From positions 10,380,645 through 10,444,644 of the forward strand of contig CM032813.1 of assembly GCA_019155185.1 (NCBI GenBank): a stretch of 64,000 nucleotides of DNA, written 5' to 3'. The notes under the pieces were generated by a model. It saw nothing but the letters and a program-made list of their open reading frames with translations, was not told where the DNA came from and made no database searches. Numbering within the stretch: the first letter of the stretch is position 1; each line of letters starts with the position of its first letter. The position numbers were made by a program, and so were the translations under genes. The DNA comes from Beaufortia kweichowensis (lineage: Eukaryota; Chordata; Actinopteri; Cypriniformes; Gastromyzontidae). This document shows, one piece after another, positions 1-11,697 of the stretch.

Positions 1-989
1 GTTTCTCTCTGAGTTCAGGGATAAAGTTCTCAGACAGAGGCACAGCATTTCTCGTCCAACCCCATGAGAACTAGGCCACGGGATTACAGATAAATCTAGA
101 CAACACAGGGCATATATTCAGTCAATGCAACAGGCATGTCTATGCCCATCCACAAGAAAATAGGTGGTACAAATCCAAGAATGATGCTGAGAAGGTACAA
201 TCACATGGATGAGCCATTCCATTACTGTGAAAGAGTGAGTGCAATTCCAGAAAAATATTATTAAAACATATGTTTAGATGTTCTTGCCTGATTATTCAGA
301 GGAATGAGCTCTGCACACTATTTACCCATCATGCATTGCTTCTTTCCTATTAGTCCTTTGTGTTTTTATGGGTAAAATGTATGACAAATAATATAGCATG
401 AGGTGATAATAAGACAAATGTTTGAATATCTAGTTTACAGATACAGTGTTAGTTCTTGCAAAAACTTATGGGATCCTTCAGACACTTTAAATTCATTACA
501 TTCATGCATTTGGCAGATGCGTTTATCCAAATCTAAATAAATTAGCTCACAGCATACAGTCATAATTATTATTAACATGTGGCCAGTGTGTTATCTTACT
601 AAATGTTTTTAATTTAACATTTTGCTTTAAGACAATCTACTAGGCCTTGCTCCCATGACATCATCTCTGCATCAATAAAGTTCAGATCAGAACAAGGTGC
701 TGCTCACAGGCTTTATAGTTCATTTCTTTTCAGATGTTCCTCAATATTAATACAAACATGCAAAATGGACATTAAACACACTTAGTAAGGAATTCCTGCG
801 AATTTACTTAATTTTGTTAATTATCTTGAAAGAGCTAAAAGAATGTTTTAAACAATCACAATAATTATATAAAGAATTGCCTCAAAAAAGTCATCGTTTA
901 ATCGTCCTTACATCAATAAATGAATAAATTATTGAACTATCCCTTTAAAGCACATTATACCTAGGAATAATTTTTGTGTTTTTAAAATG
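1..989. other. AT-rich stretch without a recognisable gene
   Basis: No supportable exon or RNA gene was seen on either strand. Around 500-545 there is a degenerate piece reading GCATTTGGCAGATGCG followed by TTTATCC. This is the signature of a tRNA-related SINE-like repeat that recurs elsewhere in the window, usually antisense. The rest looks like ordinary AT-rich intergenic sequence. Confidence 0.5.
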
Positions 990-1076
990 TTTCTGCTGGT
1001 TTACAACATCGATTCTTCTGTTGGTTCTTTAGCCCTTCAAAATGACACTGGAATCGATGTTGTAAACCAGCAGAAA
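990..1076. repeat. Perfect 26-bp inverted repeat with 35-nt loop (hairpin)
   Basis: Positions 990-1015 and 1051-1076 are exact reverse complements over 26 bp, starting TTTCTGCTGG and ending CCAGCAGAAA. They are separated by 35 bases. The RNA of either strand would fold into a single stem-loop of about 87 nt. It lies just left of the Tc1 element at 1165 but is not part of that element's terminal repeat. It could be a miniature fold-back element or a pre-miRNA-like hairpin. No known mature miRNA was recognised. Confidence 0.75.
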
Positions 1077-1541
1077 TGTACAAGAAGGAACAATTGAGGA
1101 CGGTGACGCAAGCGGGTGGATTCAGTTGCTGTATGATCATATGATTTAATGTACAGAGGAAATACAGTGGGTACGGAAAGTATTCAGGCCCCCTTAAATT
1201 TTTCACTCTTTGTTATATTGCAGCCATTAAGTTCATTTTTTTTCCTCATTAATGAACACACAGCACCCCATATTGACAGAAAAACACAGAATAGTTCACA
1301 TTTTTGCAGAATTATTAAAAAAGAAAAACTGTAATATCACATGGTCCTAAGTATTCAGACCCTTTGCTGTGACACTCATATATTTAACTCAGGTGCTGTC
1401 CATTTCTTCTGATCATCCTTGAGATGGTTCTACACCTTTATTTGAGTCCAGCTGTGTTTGATTATACTGATTGGACTTGATTAGGAAAGCCACACACCTG
1501 TCTATATAAGACCTTACAGCTCACAATACATGTCAGAGCAA

Positions 1542-3627
1542 ATGAGAAACATAAGGTCAAAGGAACTGAAGCCTGAAGAGCTCAGAGACAGAATTGTGGC
1601 AAGAGACAGAATTGTGGCAAGGCACAGCTCAGGCCAAGGTTACAAAAACATTCTGCTGCACTTAAGGTTCCTAAGAGCACAGTGGCCTCCATAATCCTTA
1701 AATGGAAGATGTTTGGGACAACCAGAACCCTTCCTAGAGCTGGCCGTCCAGCCAAACTGAGCTATCGGGGGAGAAGAGCCTTGGTGAGAGAGGTAAAGAA
1801 GAACCCAAAGATCACTGTGGCTGAGATCCAGAGATGCAGTCGGGAGATGGGAGAAAGTTGTAGAAAGTCAACCATCACTGCAGCCCTCCACTAGTCGGGG
1901 CTTTATGGCAGAGTGGCCAGACGGAAGCCTCTCCTCAGTGCAAGACGCATGAAAGCCCACATGGAGTTTGCTAAAAAACACCTGAAGGACTTCAAGATGG
2001 TGAGAAATAAGATTCTCTGGTCTGATGAGACCAAGATAGAACTTTTTGGCCTTAATTCTAAGCGGTATGTGTGGAGAAAACCAGGCACTGCTCATCACCT
2101 GTCCAATACAGTCCCAACAGTGAAGCATGGTGGTGGCAGCATCATGCTGTGGGGGTGTTTTTCAGCTGCAGGGACAGGACGACTGGTTGCAATCGAGGGA
2201 AAGATGAATGCGGCCAAGTACAGGGATATCCTGGACGAAAATCTTCTCCAGAGTGCTCAGGACCTCCGACTGGACCGAAGGTTCACCTTCCAACAAGACA
2301 ATGACCCTAAGCACACAGCTAAAATAACAAAGGAGTGGCTTCACAACTCCGTGACTGTTCTTGAATGGCCCAGCCAGAGCCCTGACTTAAACTCAATTGA
2401 GCAACTCTAGAGAGACCTGAAAATGGCTGTCCACCAACACTCTAAAAACTAATTCAGGGGACCTTTAGTCATTACTTAAATATATATATTGTTGTGACAT
2501 AAAAAATCAAGTTCTGAAATGCTGTTAGACTTTTTACTTGTAATTGTTATTTTATTGAGCTTGGATGACACACAAATGATGCCTATTGATTCGATATACT
2601 ATCATGACTTGTCATAGCTTAACATTTTCAGTTAATCAAAAATGTATTTAATTTGAAGTTCTGTTAATGTAAAATACAATCTGATGACGCACAGTTTCCC
2701 TGCATGTGCGGCATGTTCAAGGCCAGACGAGTGACCAGCTGAAAGTCATTGACACTTAATGTGGTGAATGGTAAGTCATTTTTTGCTTAATTACATTGAA
2801 TTACATTCGCTCAGGATTCTGTTGGTGATACTGTAACCGAATACCGACATTTGTGAAAGGTGTTGTTGGTGAACGCGGTAAATTCGTGTTGTGGTTGTGG
2901 AGTAAATGCTAAATAAAGTTTATGGTGACCGAACATGGACTCTGGCCGAGGGATGTTTTGTGGCAAACATATGAGCATCTTAACGCGGTTTTGCTTTACG
3001 TGTGGTTAGCTGCAATAGCAGCTAATTGTTAACTGTTGGTCTAATATTTAAACTTGATGTCTGCATTAGAGAACATGGTGTGGGGTGAGTCTGTAAATCT
3101 TCTCTTTTAAAGTTGATTGAAAGAATATTTGTTCATTTCATGTTTAAATTAGTGCCTTGAATGTACGGTAATCAATGGTTCTAAATCATTTGACTATTAC
3201 TGTCTGATTTTCTGTCTTCACGTTATTTAAAACATTATGTTGGATCAACTTAAATAGTTGCATTCTTGTTGACAATTTGTAAGTTCATGTTACTTAGAAA
3301 TGTGTTTTTATTGTGGCAAAAAAACGTCTTCACCTTACTTAAAACATTATGTTGGATCAACTCAAAATATTGCTTTGAATTAATGTAATTCTCCCCATTG
3401 GCCTAAGTTAAAAATTCTAGTGGAAAACGTTAACATATTTTTTTTTGTTGAACCAATGTTTTATTTTTTAGAGTGAACGTTTGCCATCCAACCTGACAGA
3501 ACTTGAGAGGATCTGCAAGGAGGAATGGCAGAGGATCCCCAAATCCAGGTGAGAAAAACTTGTTGCATCTTTCCCAAAAAGACGCATGGCTGTATTCGAT
3601 CAAAAGGGTGCTTCTACTAAATACTGA
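1542..3627 (+). pseudogene. Tc1-like DDE transposase pseudogene
   Basis: Cut-and-paste transposase remnant. The N-terminal helix-turn-helix region starts at an ATG at 1542, then shifts frame before 1682. A long open stretch from 1682 is stopped by TAG at 1892, continues in the same frame from 1895 to a second TAG at 2408, and is then split by an inserted element. The tail resumes at 3476 and reaches a TGA at 3625-3627. The three catalytic acidic motifs are visible: Asp in WSDETKIELFG, Asp in QQDNDPKHT, and Glu in PDLNSIEQL. An 18-bp tandem duplication encoding DRIVAR twice lies near 1588-1623. Two nonsense codons, a frameshift and the insertion make it inactive. Confidence 0.93.
2438..3475. 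mobile_element. Non-autonomous DNA element with CACTCTAAAAA ends, nested in Tc1
   Basis: The insert starts CACTCTAAAAA and ends TTTTTAGAGTG, a short perfect terminal inverted repeat. Joining the flanks across it restores continuous transposase sequence, with AA repeated on both sides as a candidate 2-bp target duplication. The 1038-bp interior has no credible reading frame. CACTCTAAAA ends are common on fish non-autonomous DNA elements, but I cannot assign a superfamily. Its position dates it as younger than the Tc1 copy. Confidence 0.85.
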
Positions 3628-3842
3628 GTAAAGGGTCTGAATACTTAGGACCATGTGATTATTTCGGTTTTTCTTTAATAATCTGCAAAAGTGTCAACAA
3701 TTCTGTTTTTCTGTCAATATGAGGTACTGTGTGTACATTCATGAGGGGAAAAAAATGAACTTGAATGATTTTAGCGAATGGCTGCAATATAACAAAGAGT
3801 GAAAAATTTAAGGGGATCTGAATACTTTCCATACCCACTGTA

Positions 3843-5983
3843 CATAAGATTTTCATTGTGTTATGTTACGTTATATCAGCGTTATGTCAGTAACGTTTGG
3901 AATTATGGCCCTCTTTTAGAAGTTTATGTGCTGCAGTTATACATAGAATATTTGGGCTGTTCAAGATACTCAAACAAACAGCAATGGTTTAATAGTGTCC
4001 AAAAGCACTAGAAGTGTTCCAAAAGTATTAACACTGACCCACAAATGTTGACATTGTACAATAAACTGGAGTAGGAGACTCCTTTATACAGGGTGCTAAA
4101 AGACTTCTTTGGATAACTGTACCATAAACGGCTATTGTATCATGTGCTTTAGTCATCAAGGCCTGTTACATAAAGCTCTGTAGTGAGAGCAGTCATGTCA
4201 GAACTGAACAGAATCTGCTGCACAGATTGGATGCAGACAGCAAAAGCGTTGTACAGAGGCTACTGCAGTGGGAGGCTTTTATGTCGGATTGTTGCATCAT
4301 CAAGGCTTTTACAGGAAGTGGGATGATTAAGGTTCACATATCCTTCTTTCTCTCTCACAGTCAGCAGAGCAGATGGACTTCATTGTTTTACTCTGTTCAC
4401 TTTGATCAGATCTACTAGTCAACCGAATCCTTGAGATACAGCCAAAAGAAAATGATATCCGTATGTGTCGAATGCTGATTTGCCCCGGAAGCATGAGCAG
4501 TCCTCATTACTAGTGATGATAAACTTATTACTACTCATGAGTTTGGATGATTGGTCAGATTTTGTTTAATGTCCACAGAACTATTTTCAAAACTTGAAAT
4601 ATACTTTTACCAATATATTGAACCACCTGTTTATATTTAAGCCTATTAAAAGCCCTGTTGAAAGCTAGGAAATTGTCTGCGTGTTATTGCATAAAAATGT
4701 AGCCAGTGAGACATTTTAAATTGTGCAGTAAAATATCACAAGCCAACAAATATCGGCTTCCCTCATTCAGGCAATTTGCATTCTCATAAGTAACTCCTAA
4801 AAGTACACCAAACCACCACAAACTTGTACACAGTAACATGGAAATGAATGCTGGTCTAAGCTGTTATTCTTTTAGCAGAGAAGATCACGCTTTCCCATCG
4901 GGCTCACGCTCTGATTTAATCCATTTACAAGCTCTGCTGTGTCATGCTGACATGAAGCGTGTGCACAGCGAACAAAACACACACACACACACATAAACAA
5001 GGGCTTTCAAGTGTTCATGATTATCTCACCACTTTATAATCAAAACAATTTTGCTAGGGGATACTGACCTCTGGACTTTAATGAACATATACAGTACTCT
5101 GGGAATGTTTGTTTATGTTTTAACTTGTTCTCTGATAGAAAATCAATTCAAAAACCTGACGGGAACTGTCCGTTTTATTACAATATTAACTAATGGTCCA
5201 CATGATTACTGAAACTGTATGCTTTTAGGTAGTTAATCAACTCAAATATGGTTGTTTGTGAGTCACGCTCATTTATTTACGCAGGAAGTGCGTTTGTACA
5301 TATTGTATCATGTTGCTTAAAAACATCCAAATAAATGAAAGATTTAAGAAGTGTATGTAAACTTCAGTACTAAGTTTTGTATATTCAGTTCTTGTGTTGT
5401 GGGCTATATGTAAACATCTGTAATGTGACATACTGTCTTCTACCTCAAAAGATGGAGTGAACCCATTTCTTAGATTCAAACAGGACAATGAGGCTTTGGT
5501 AAAATATGGATTTCATTTGCCCTACAATTGAGGCAGACTTGTGACAGTTTTAACATTAACAATACGCAAAAGACCAACACATGCCGTTTATATCCTATGT
5601 ACATACATTATGTGGTTTTGTACACATTGATTTTATTGATTTTGTCATTATTGTCACTCATAATTGATCATGTGCAATAAGTTTCTATTTACACTTCGTA
5701 AGACTACTGTTTGAATTGTATTTAGCCATACTGTAACAGCATGATTGAGCCTAAAAACAGATAAAAAATTTTTAGCAAAATAACTGGACTAGAAATGAGT
5801 TTCATAATGGATAAAACTGTAGGTTGCATTTAAAAGGGCAACTTGGGGAAAATTCAGAGACGCTCCAGTTATAGCAAGCCTTTACTTTTGCACTGTTGCT
5901 TGGCCCACCGAGCCATGAAGGGGCTATGTAGGTTCAAAGACAGTGCTAACAGATAATCAAAACACACAGACAACAAAGTTTCA
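3843..5983. other. Intergenic, no gene recognised
   Basis: No exon, RNA gene or complete transposon could be supported. A short CA microsatellite lies at about 4976-4993. Open frames here are short and have no recognisable motif. Confidence 0.5.
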
Positions 5984-6965
5984 TTTATTGTTTATTACTT
6001 ATAAAAACCAAGCTATTATTTAAGTGCTAATTGATGTAGATTAAATAAGATCAAAAATCCTTGGGTCAACCAAATTAACACTATTGTCAGTTCGGCATCA
6101 TCAGAATCCTTGGGCTGTCCACCATCTCGCCCTGTTTCAAGAAGAGTATGCAAGAATAAGTTTACCATTTAATCACGTATCAAACATGTTATGTTATATC
6201 ATATATTATATCGACTCCGTTTGGTCCGTGATTTGAGTCACAAACCATAATGGAGAAAACAAGCAATAATCACTCATGTTACAACTATAATATATTATTA
6301 AACCTACACTTTAATTGAAACAGTTAAATGTGATTGACACAGTGAATGTGAGAAAGGCCACAAACCAAACACGTGCTTCATGGACACGCCAAGAATAACA
6401 ATACGTTTACAAATAAAGAAGCCGCACTGTTTGTTACTCTAATTATTTAAACTAACATGTAACTGTTAACAGAGTACGCACAAATAACACACAAACTACT
6501 GTGTACTCTTTCACAACATCCAGTCTCTCTGACTGGCACATTTTTATTAAACAGAGTAATAGGCACGTGCAATCATTCAGTCATTGATTAGGCCACATGA
6601 CATACACTTGGCACTGTGATTGGATTACCTGTCCCACAGAAAAACAAAGCTGGGAAAGTAAATAACACAAACATAAAATACAAATGAATACCAATGAGAG
6701 CATAATACTTACACATCTTACCAGTAACACTTTGTTCATTTTATCGCTAAATGAGCAGTCAACACAAATACTCACCAAAAACAGATCGACTCAGAGCACA
6801 CTGAGAAGATCACACAACCGCGTCACGATGCGAACTGTGTATGGTGCAGAGCACGCTCAGCTCCTCTTCTCCTTTTTCTTCATCCAATGTTTAATGGCGG
6901 TTGATAAACCAGCTTTATGGTGCATATTCCGCCACCTACTGGGATGGAGTGTGAAGCGATGATAT
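5984..6965 (-). ncRNA. Possible small spliced minus-strand transcript
   Basis: Several weak signals line up on the minus strand. A GC-richer start region (about 6776-6965) ends in a good donor, GTGAGT (complement of 6770-6775). An acceptor-like CAG precedes a terminal segment starting at 6131. Two AATAAA signals then lie at 5991-5996 and 5984-5989. The terminal segment contains a short open frame but no family is recognised. It could equally be a promoter-containing repeat. The call is tentative. Confidence 0.25.
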
Positions 6966-7119
6966 CCAGGAAAACAATAGTGTTAATAAACATTTTTTTA
7001 AAAAGGGAAAAAAAACTCCTACTTATATTTTGTTATATAATTTTGTTGTTTTCAGGAAATTTATAAGAGCTTTATAACCTTCATACGAACTGTTGCGTGA
7101 TTTCCCCCAAACCAATAGT

Positions 7120-7388
7120 ATTTGTCTGCAGACTGCAAGACAGAGGCGTAACTTGAAGTTGTCCAAATCCAATCAATAGGGTCTCGGGAAAATATTTTAA
7201 TTACCGCTGTCTCTGACTGTGCAAGCTGCCATTTTGCCGACAAAATCGTTTTGACATCTCGCGTGGTTCTGTGTGATTTGGATAACTTCAAGTTACGCCT
7301 CCTGTTACACGTTACGCCCCCTACAAGCTACGCCCCCTGTTACGCCCCCTACAAGTTACGCCTCCGTCTTGCAGTCTGCAGACAGACC
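7120..7388. repeat. Fold-back repeat with internal TTACGCCCCCT repeats
   Basis: The left part (about 7122-7180) contains GTCTGCAGACTGCAAGAC followed by AGGCGTAACTTGAAGTT. The right part (about 7275-7385) contains AACTTCAAGTTACGCCTCC and then GTCTTGCAGTCTGCAGAC, the reverse complements in mirrored order. Between the right-hand pieces are several tandem copies of TTACGCCCCC(T) and CTACAAG. The structure is a fold-back MITE-like unit with an amplified internal motif. There is no coding content. Confidence 0.7.
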
Positions 7389-7569
7389 CCTCTCCAATGA
7401 AGTGACAAAAATTGTGTGGCGTAGTATAGTAGTTGTATTTTATTGTATTATTACAGTGCATGGGATGTTGTTTAATGCTTTCAGTTTAAAAAATAAATAA
7501 AATATAATAATTATTTTAAAAGGAAAATCAACTATACGGTTACTATGCTTAATAAAAATAGACATATTA

Positions 7570-7690
<121 letters not shown>

Positions 7691-7828
7691 ATAATATATA
7701 AAAGTAATTATAATACAAATCATGGGCAGGTGAATTATCGAAATAAAAAGTTTGCCATCTACAGGACATTTTAAAGAACTGCATTTTTTAGAATGACTGG
7801 AAACAAATACACATGAATAATTGACGTC

Positions 7829-7834
7829 TTTATT
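7829..7834 (-). terminator. Candidate polyadenylation signal for the med26-like gene
   Basis: AATAAA on the minus strand, 287 bases downstream of the stop codon at 8121. It is the nearest canonical hexamer consistent with a short 3' UTR. Confidence 0.45.
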
Positions 7835-8120
7835 TAGCAAATAGAAAATACAGATATTTCATAATTAACTGACAAAATACTATTACTATAAAGTGTGTCT
7901 GTGGTTAATTGTCTTTCATCACTGTCTTTCAAATCATGTCAAAAATCATTTGTCAAAATCATTTGTTATGCTCTGCAGGTTATACCTTTTTCTAAAGAGA
8001 AATTTGCTACAAAACAACAAGAATCATGCATTTGGTAGATTGTTCAGGGCTTATCTTACACTATATAAAACTACAATTAATATTAAGCTTACAAATGAAA
8101 AACAAGAGAAAACTAAAAAC

Positions 8121-10112
8121 CTACAGTCTGTTTTCTATGCAAACATAAGGCGAGATCTTCAGTGTACTTCCATCTCCATAAGAATCCAGTGAAATAGACT
8201 GTGTCCAGTCATACCACTTATTTCTGTTATCATAACAGCCATTTACTCCGTGCCATTGTTGATGATGTAGTCTGTGGATATCTTTCTCCATGAGGTCTCG
8301 GCTGATCCCTGGGAGCTCTATCACACTGACATCTGGTATGAACACATTTGTTCTTCTGCCCTCATTGGTATCATCATTCCCTTTCTTTGAATTCACAGCC
8401 AAATTCAAATTCATCCCTGAAGTTTGACTGTCAGTCTTAATAATCTTTCTATGGGACAACTCACTTGAGTTTGTTTTTTGGACAAAACCGAGGCGGGTTT
8501 TTAGCTTCTCAGACATCAACAGGTTCTTTGTTGAGCATTGACTGGGTCTGTGTCCTTGGGACTTCTGCGGGCATCTGACTATGATATTGTGGTGGTCTTG
8601 GGAAGGCTGGTTAGATGTTTCCAGATTCATGGAAGCACTAGATTGTTTAGTGGATATGAGGGATGTGGAGTATGGGTTGATTGCACGGATGGGTATTTTG
8701 CTTCGTCTGACGTTGGCAAAATAATTCATTGTTTTACCTGGAACAGAATCATATTTTTCAGTCCTTTGTTCCACATAACTTCGATCAAAAGTCCAGAAGG
8801 TTTGAGTTGATGTTGAAATATATTTAGCTTGAACTGAATTGCCCGTGTCTGCAGTGCATGAGAGCTTCTTTTCTGTGGCTTCATTTACTCCTGTCAGCTT
8901 CTGCCAACTGCGTATGAGTCTTTTTAGACGTTTTAGAAGATCTTCATCTGTGATCTTTTTTCTTACATCATTGATTAACTTTCCAAGCCTGGTTTCCTGA
9001 GAAAAACATATAGATACAAACAGTCATTTTTTGCCAATGGGGTATAAATCATTAATACGTATGAATACTTCTATCAATTATTTTAAATCTAAACCTATAA
9101 CTACATAGGCCTAAAATAAAATGTATGTTTTTATAATAATAATAATGTATTGTGAAATGCTGTTGGATGACAAAAAACACAGGAAATCGCAAGTTTAACT
9201 TGTGCCTCTGGCTAGTAGTTGCCTAAATGTCAACTGCTGTATTTCCAATGTGAAATTACTAGAAAAAACAATGACAAGACACAATACTTACCATCAGAGC
9301 CTCTTTAGTCATTGGGTAATTTTCTAGGCAGTGAATTACATCCAATGCCGCTGCCATATTATGAATCTACAAACAGGTTATGGTTATTAGTAAAGATTTT
9401 AAGTTACCACACCAAAGTACCAAAAACAGTTACAAACTGCTACGTAAAATGATTGTGTGGGTTAAAAAGTCATTGGGGCCTGATATATTTGAATCCAGTC
9501 TCATATGTGCACCTGCAGCGGTCATAAGCGAAGACACTTTTAGGTCCTGGTAAGCAGTTATGGTTACAAATGCAAATGTGACATGCTTGTGCACTCATTC
9601 CAGTACAAATCTGTTAAAAAAGACCTCAGAGAGCATGTCTTGAAACTAAACCTGGCCACATGAACACTAAGCAAACTAGTTGAGAAAAAATAACAGTTGT
9701 TATATACAAATGCTTTATTACATATAGGCATTAACCAGCACTCATTTATAATATAACATAAAATCCATATTTATTAATTATAACAGAATCATCTAGGTTT
9801 GAAAAAGACTTCAACATTTCAACTACTAATTAATACAACACATTTTGTTGTACATATACATTTTCTAAAACAATACATTTACTGAAAATAATACATTTAC
9901 TGAAAATAATATATATGCTAGTAATAAAAATATATGTAGTTATGAATGCATAGCAGAATAAATTGAGAGTTCTGACAGTAGCAATTACGCATCACGTTTA
10001 TCCATCATTACTGTAAAAAGACTGTAACTCTGTTACTCACATTATTTTGAGCATCAATGGCCTGAAGGAGCTGCTCTCTGAGTTGTTGAGGTCTTGATAA
10101 AGATCTTCTCAT
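8121..10112 (-). CDS. med26-like: Mediator of RNA polymerase II transcription subunit 26-like
   Basis: MED26 is a Mediator subunit that couples the complex to elongation and TFIID factors in the nucleus. There are three coding exons, 10112-10041, 9366-9292 and 8996-8121, in consistent phase, giving 340 aa. Residues about 8-85 form the TFIIS N-terminal (LW) domain: RPQQLREQLLQAID, then KEALMETRLGKLINDVRKK and IRSWQKL. The last 40 residues carry the MED26 C-terminal signature (WHGVNGC, WYDWTQSISLD, ISPYVC), which in the family docks into Mediator. The central part is a polar low-complexity linker. From family knowledge vertebrate MED26 is near 600 aa, so this is a short form with both ends conserved, probably a fish paralog. 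The start is chosen because exon 1 begins with the first ATG of the family N-terminus. The last exon is intact. Confidence 0.9.
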
Positions 10113-11330
10113 TATCATAAAGTGAAGCGCTCAGAAAAAGTCACTGATTTACCCCTAACTCTAACAGCCACCAAAGTTAAAGGAAAAAACAAATTCCCTC
10201 TTTTGCCTAACTACTGTGAACAATTCAAACATATGTTTTTTTAAGACAACAGGAATATTGTCACAAATCATACACTTTCATGTAATACCATGCAAAGCTC
10301 TTCAAATCTACTGCATAACTGGTATGAAACCAGTTTATACCCCCCATTTGAGCTCAGCAGTCTGTGTCCATGCATGTAGGCAAATAATGTACTTTTAGTT
10401 ACAGCATGCAAATATTTGCAATAATATTTATAATACAGCATGCGAATTCCTTTCCAAACACGTTACTGATGTTTGACTTTAATTCATACAACACTAAAAG
10501 CTTTCCTATCATATTGGTACATTTTTTATTCAGGTTGACTTGCCATTTGAATTTGTTTTTGATAAGTAGTAAATGATTCTCAAATATGTTTTGTGCTGCT
10601 AGGCACAGGAAAAAAGATTCAGTGGTAGTTTTATTTTTCACATTTTATGTGGTATCATCTGATACATTAAAATCGTTAAAGGCTTTCCTTGAACATTTAG
10701 GCAGAGAATGCATAAGATCTAGATAACAAACACAGATTTACAATATCTTACTGTCTGAGGTGCAGTCTGCCATTACAGAATTATTCATGCTTTTCTGTTC
10801 TTATAGTAAAATATTTTTACATAGCCTACTTATTTTTTAACACTAAAAATGATGGTTTCTTACTTAATAATTAACATCATTGTATATGTAATTTAGTTAT
10901 TAAAATGTACAGTTAATCAAATCTTTCTGACACACACATGAACCCAACAACTCTAAAACTCTCAACATCTAAAATGTATTTTTTTTTATAATTTTGTTGT
11001 TATTTTATCAGTCATAAATATTTCATCATATATATCATATATAATTTAAAAGTTATATTAAATATGTTAAGTTCTGCTCATTTCTTAAGGTTTATTCCTG
11101 TTTTGTCTTTGTTGTGTAAAAAATATTTTTGAAAAAATGTAAAATAAGAAATAAGCAAATAAAATATATTTCAGGAGATAGTGTTTTATTGGCCACTCTT
11201 GGATTTATTCTGATTGGCAACTTCCAATCAGAGCAAGAGGGAACGTGCGGTTGTTGCATGTGTTTTTAAGCGAAATAAAGTCTATTAAATAAAAAGCAAC
11301 AACAGCACACCTATTGGTTTTCCGTAATCG
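10113..11330. other. Spacer between divergent med26-like and the first PIM-like gene
   Basis: The two genes point away from each other, so this interval should hold the med26-like promoter on its left and distal promoter sequence of the kinase on its right. It is AT-rich. No exon, repeat family or clear motif was recognised. Confidence 0.5.
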
Positions 11331-11697
11331 ACACTGAACCCGACGCTTTTTCGCTATATCTTGCTGTGTAGTGCGTAACAACATTCTTTTACGCTTTCCG
11401 TTATGGTGAGATGATGGTGAGAAAGTTCAGTTTTAATGTTTCCACATTGTGTGTTCTGAATGACTGGTAATGGAATTCTGTCGTTCTATACGTCATAAAG
11501 AGAAAAGGCGCGCACCTCATAAAGCTCTTACGGTTAGAAAACGCTGTTTACAGGCAGCCAGCTTACAAATCGAGTCTATACCGAGCGAATATACATTCGA
11601 ATATACAATCGTTTATTGAGTTAAATTAACTAGTTATTATAGAGTTTAAGCGCTTAATATCACGTCGACATCAGCAGTTTCAGTAGATCTTCAGCCA
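11331..11697 (+). promoter_or_regulatory. 5' region of first PIM-like gene, shared with its paralog
   Basis: From about 11331 (GAACCCGACGCTTTTTCGC) onward the sequence aligns with 22496 onward upstream of the second kinase gene. Shared pieces include GCTTTTTCGCTATAT, TACGTCATAAA (a CRE/ATF-like core, here at about 11489), a GC-rich CGCGC patch, and GTTTAAGCGCTTAATATCACG immediately before the coding exon. Similarity extends past the ATG through the first donor. This implies duplication of the promoter together with the gene. The transcription start cannot be placed. Confidence 0.55.

Larger units (their letters stand above)
1165..3840 (+). mobile_element. Tc1/mariner-family DNA transposon, degraded and interrupted
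   Basis: The element begins CAGTGGGTACGGAAAG and ends with the inverse, CTTTCCATACCCACTG. It is flanked by TA on both sides (1163-1164 and 3841-3842), the expected TA target duplication. The terminal inverted repeats run for roughly 200 bp and diverge inward. Between them lies a decayed DD34E transposase. The element is about 2.7 kb because a separate 1038-bp element (2438-3475) has inserted into the transposase; without it the length is about 1.64 kb, usual for fish Tc1 elements. It is non-functional as it stands. Confidence 0.93.
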
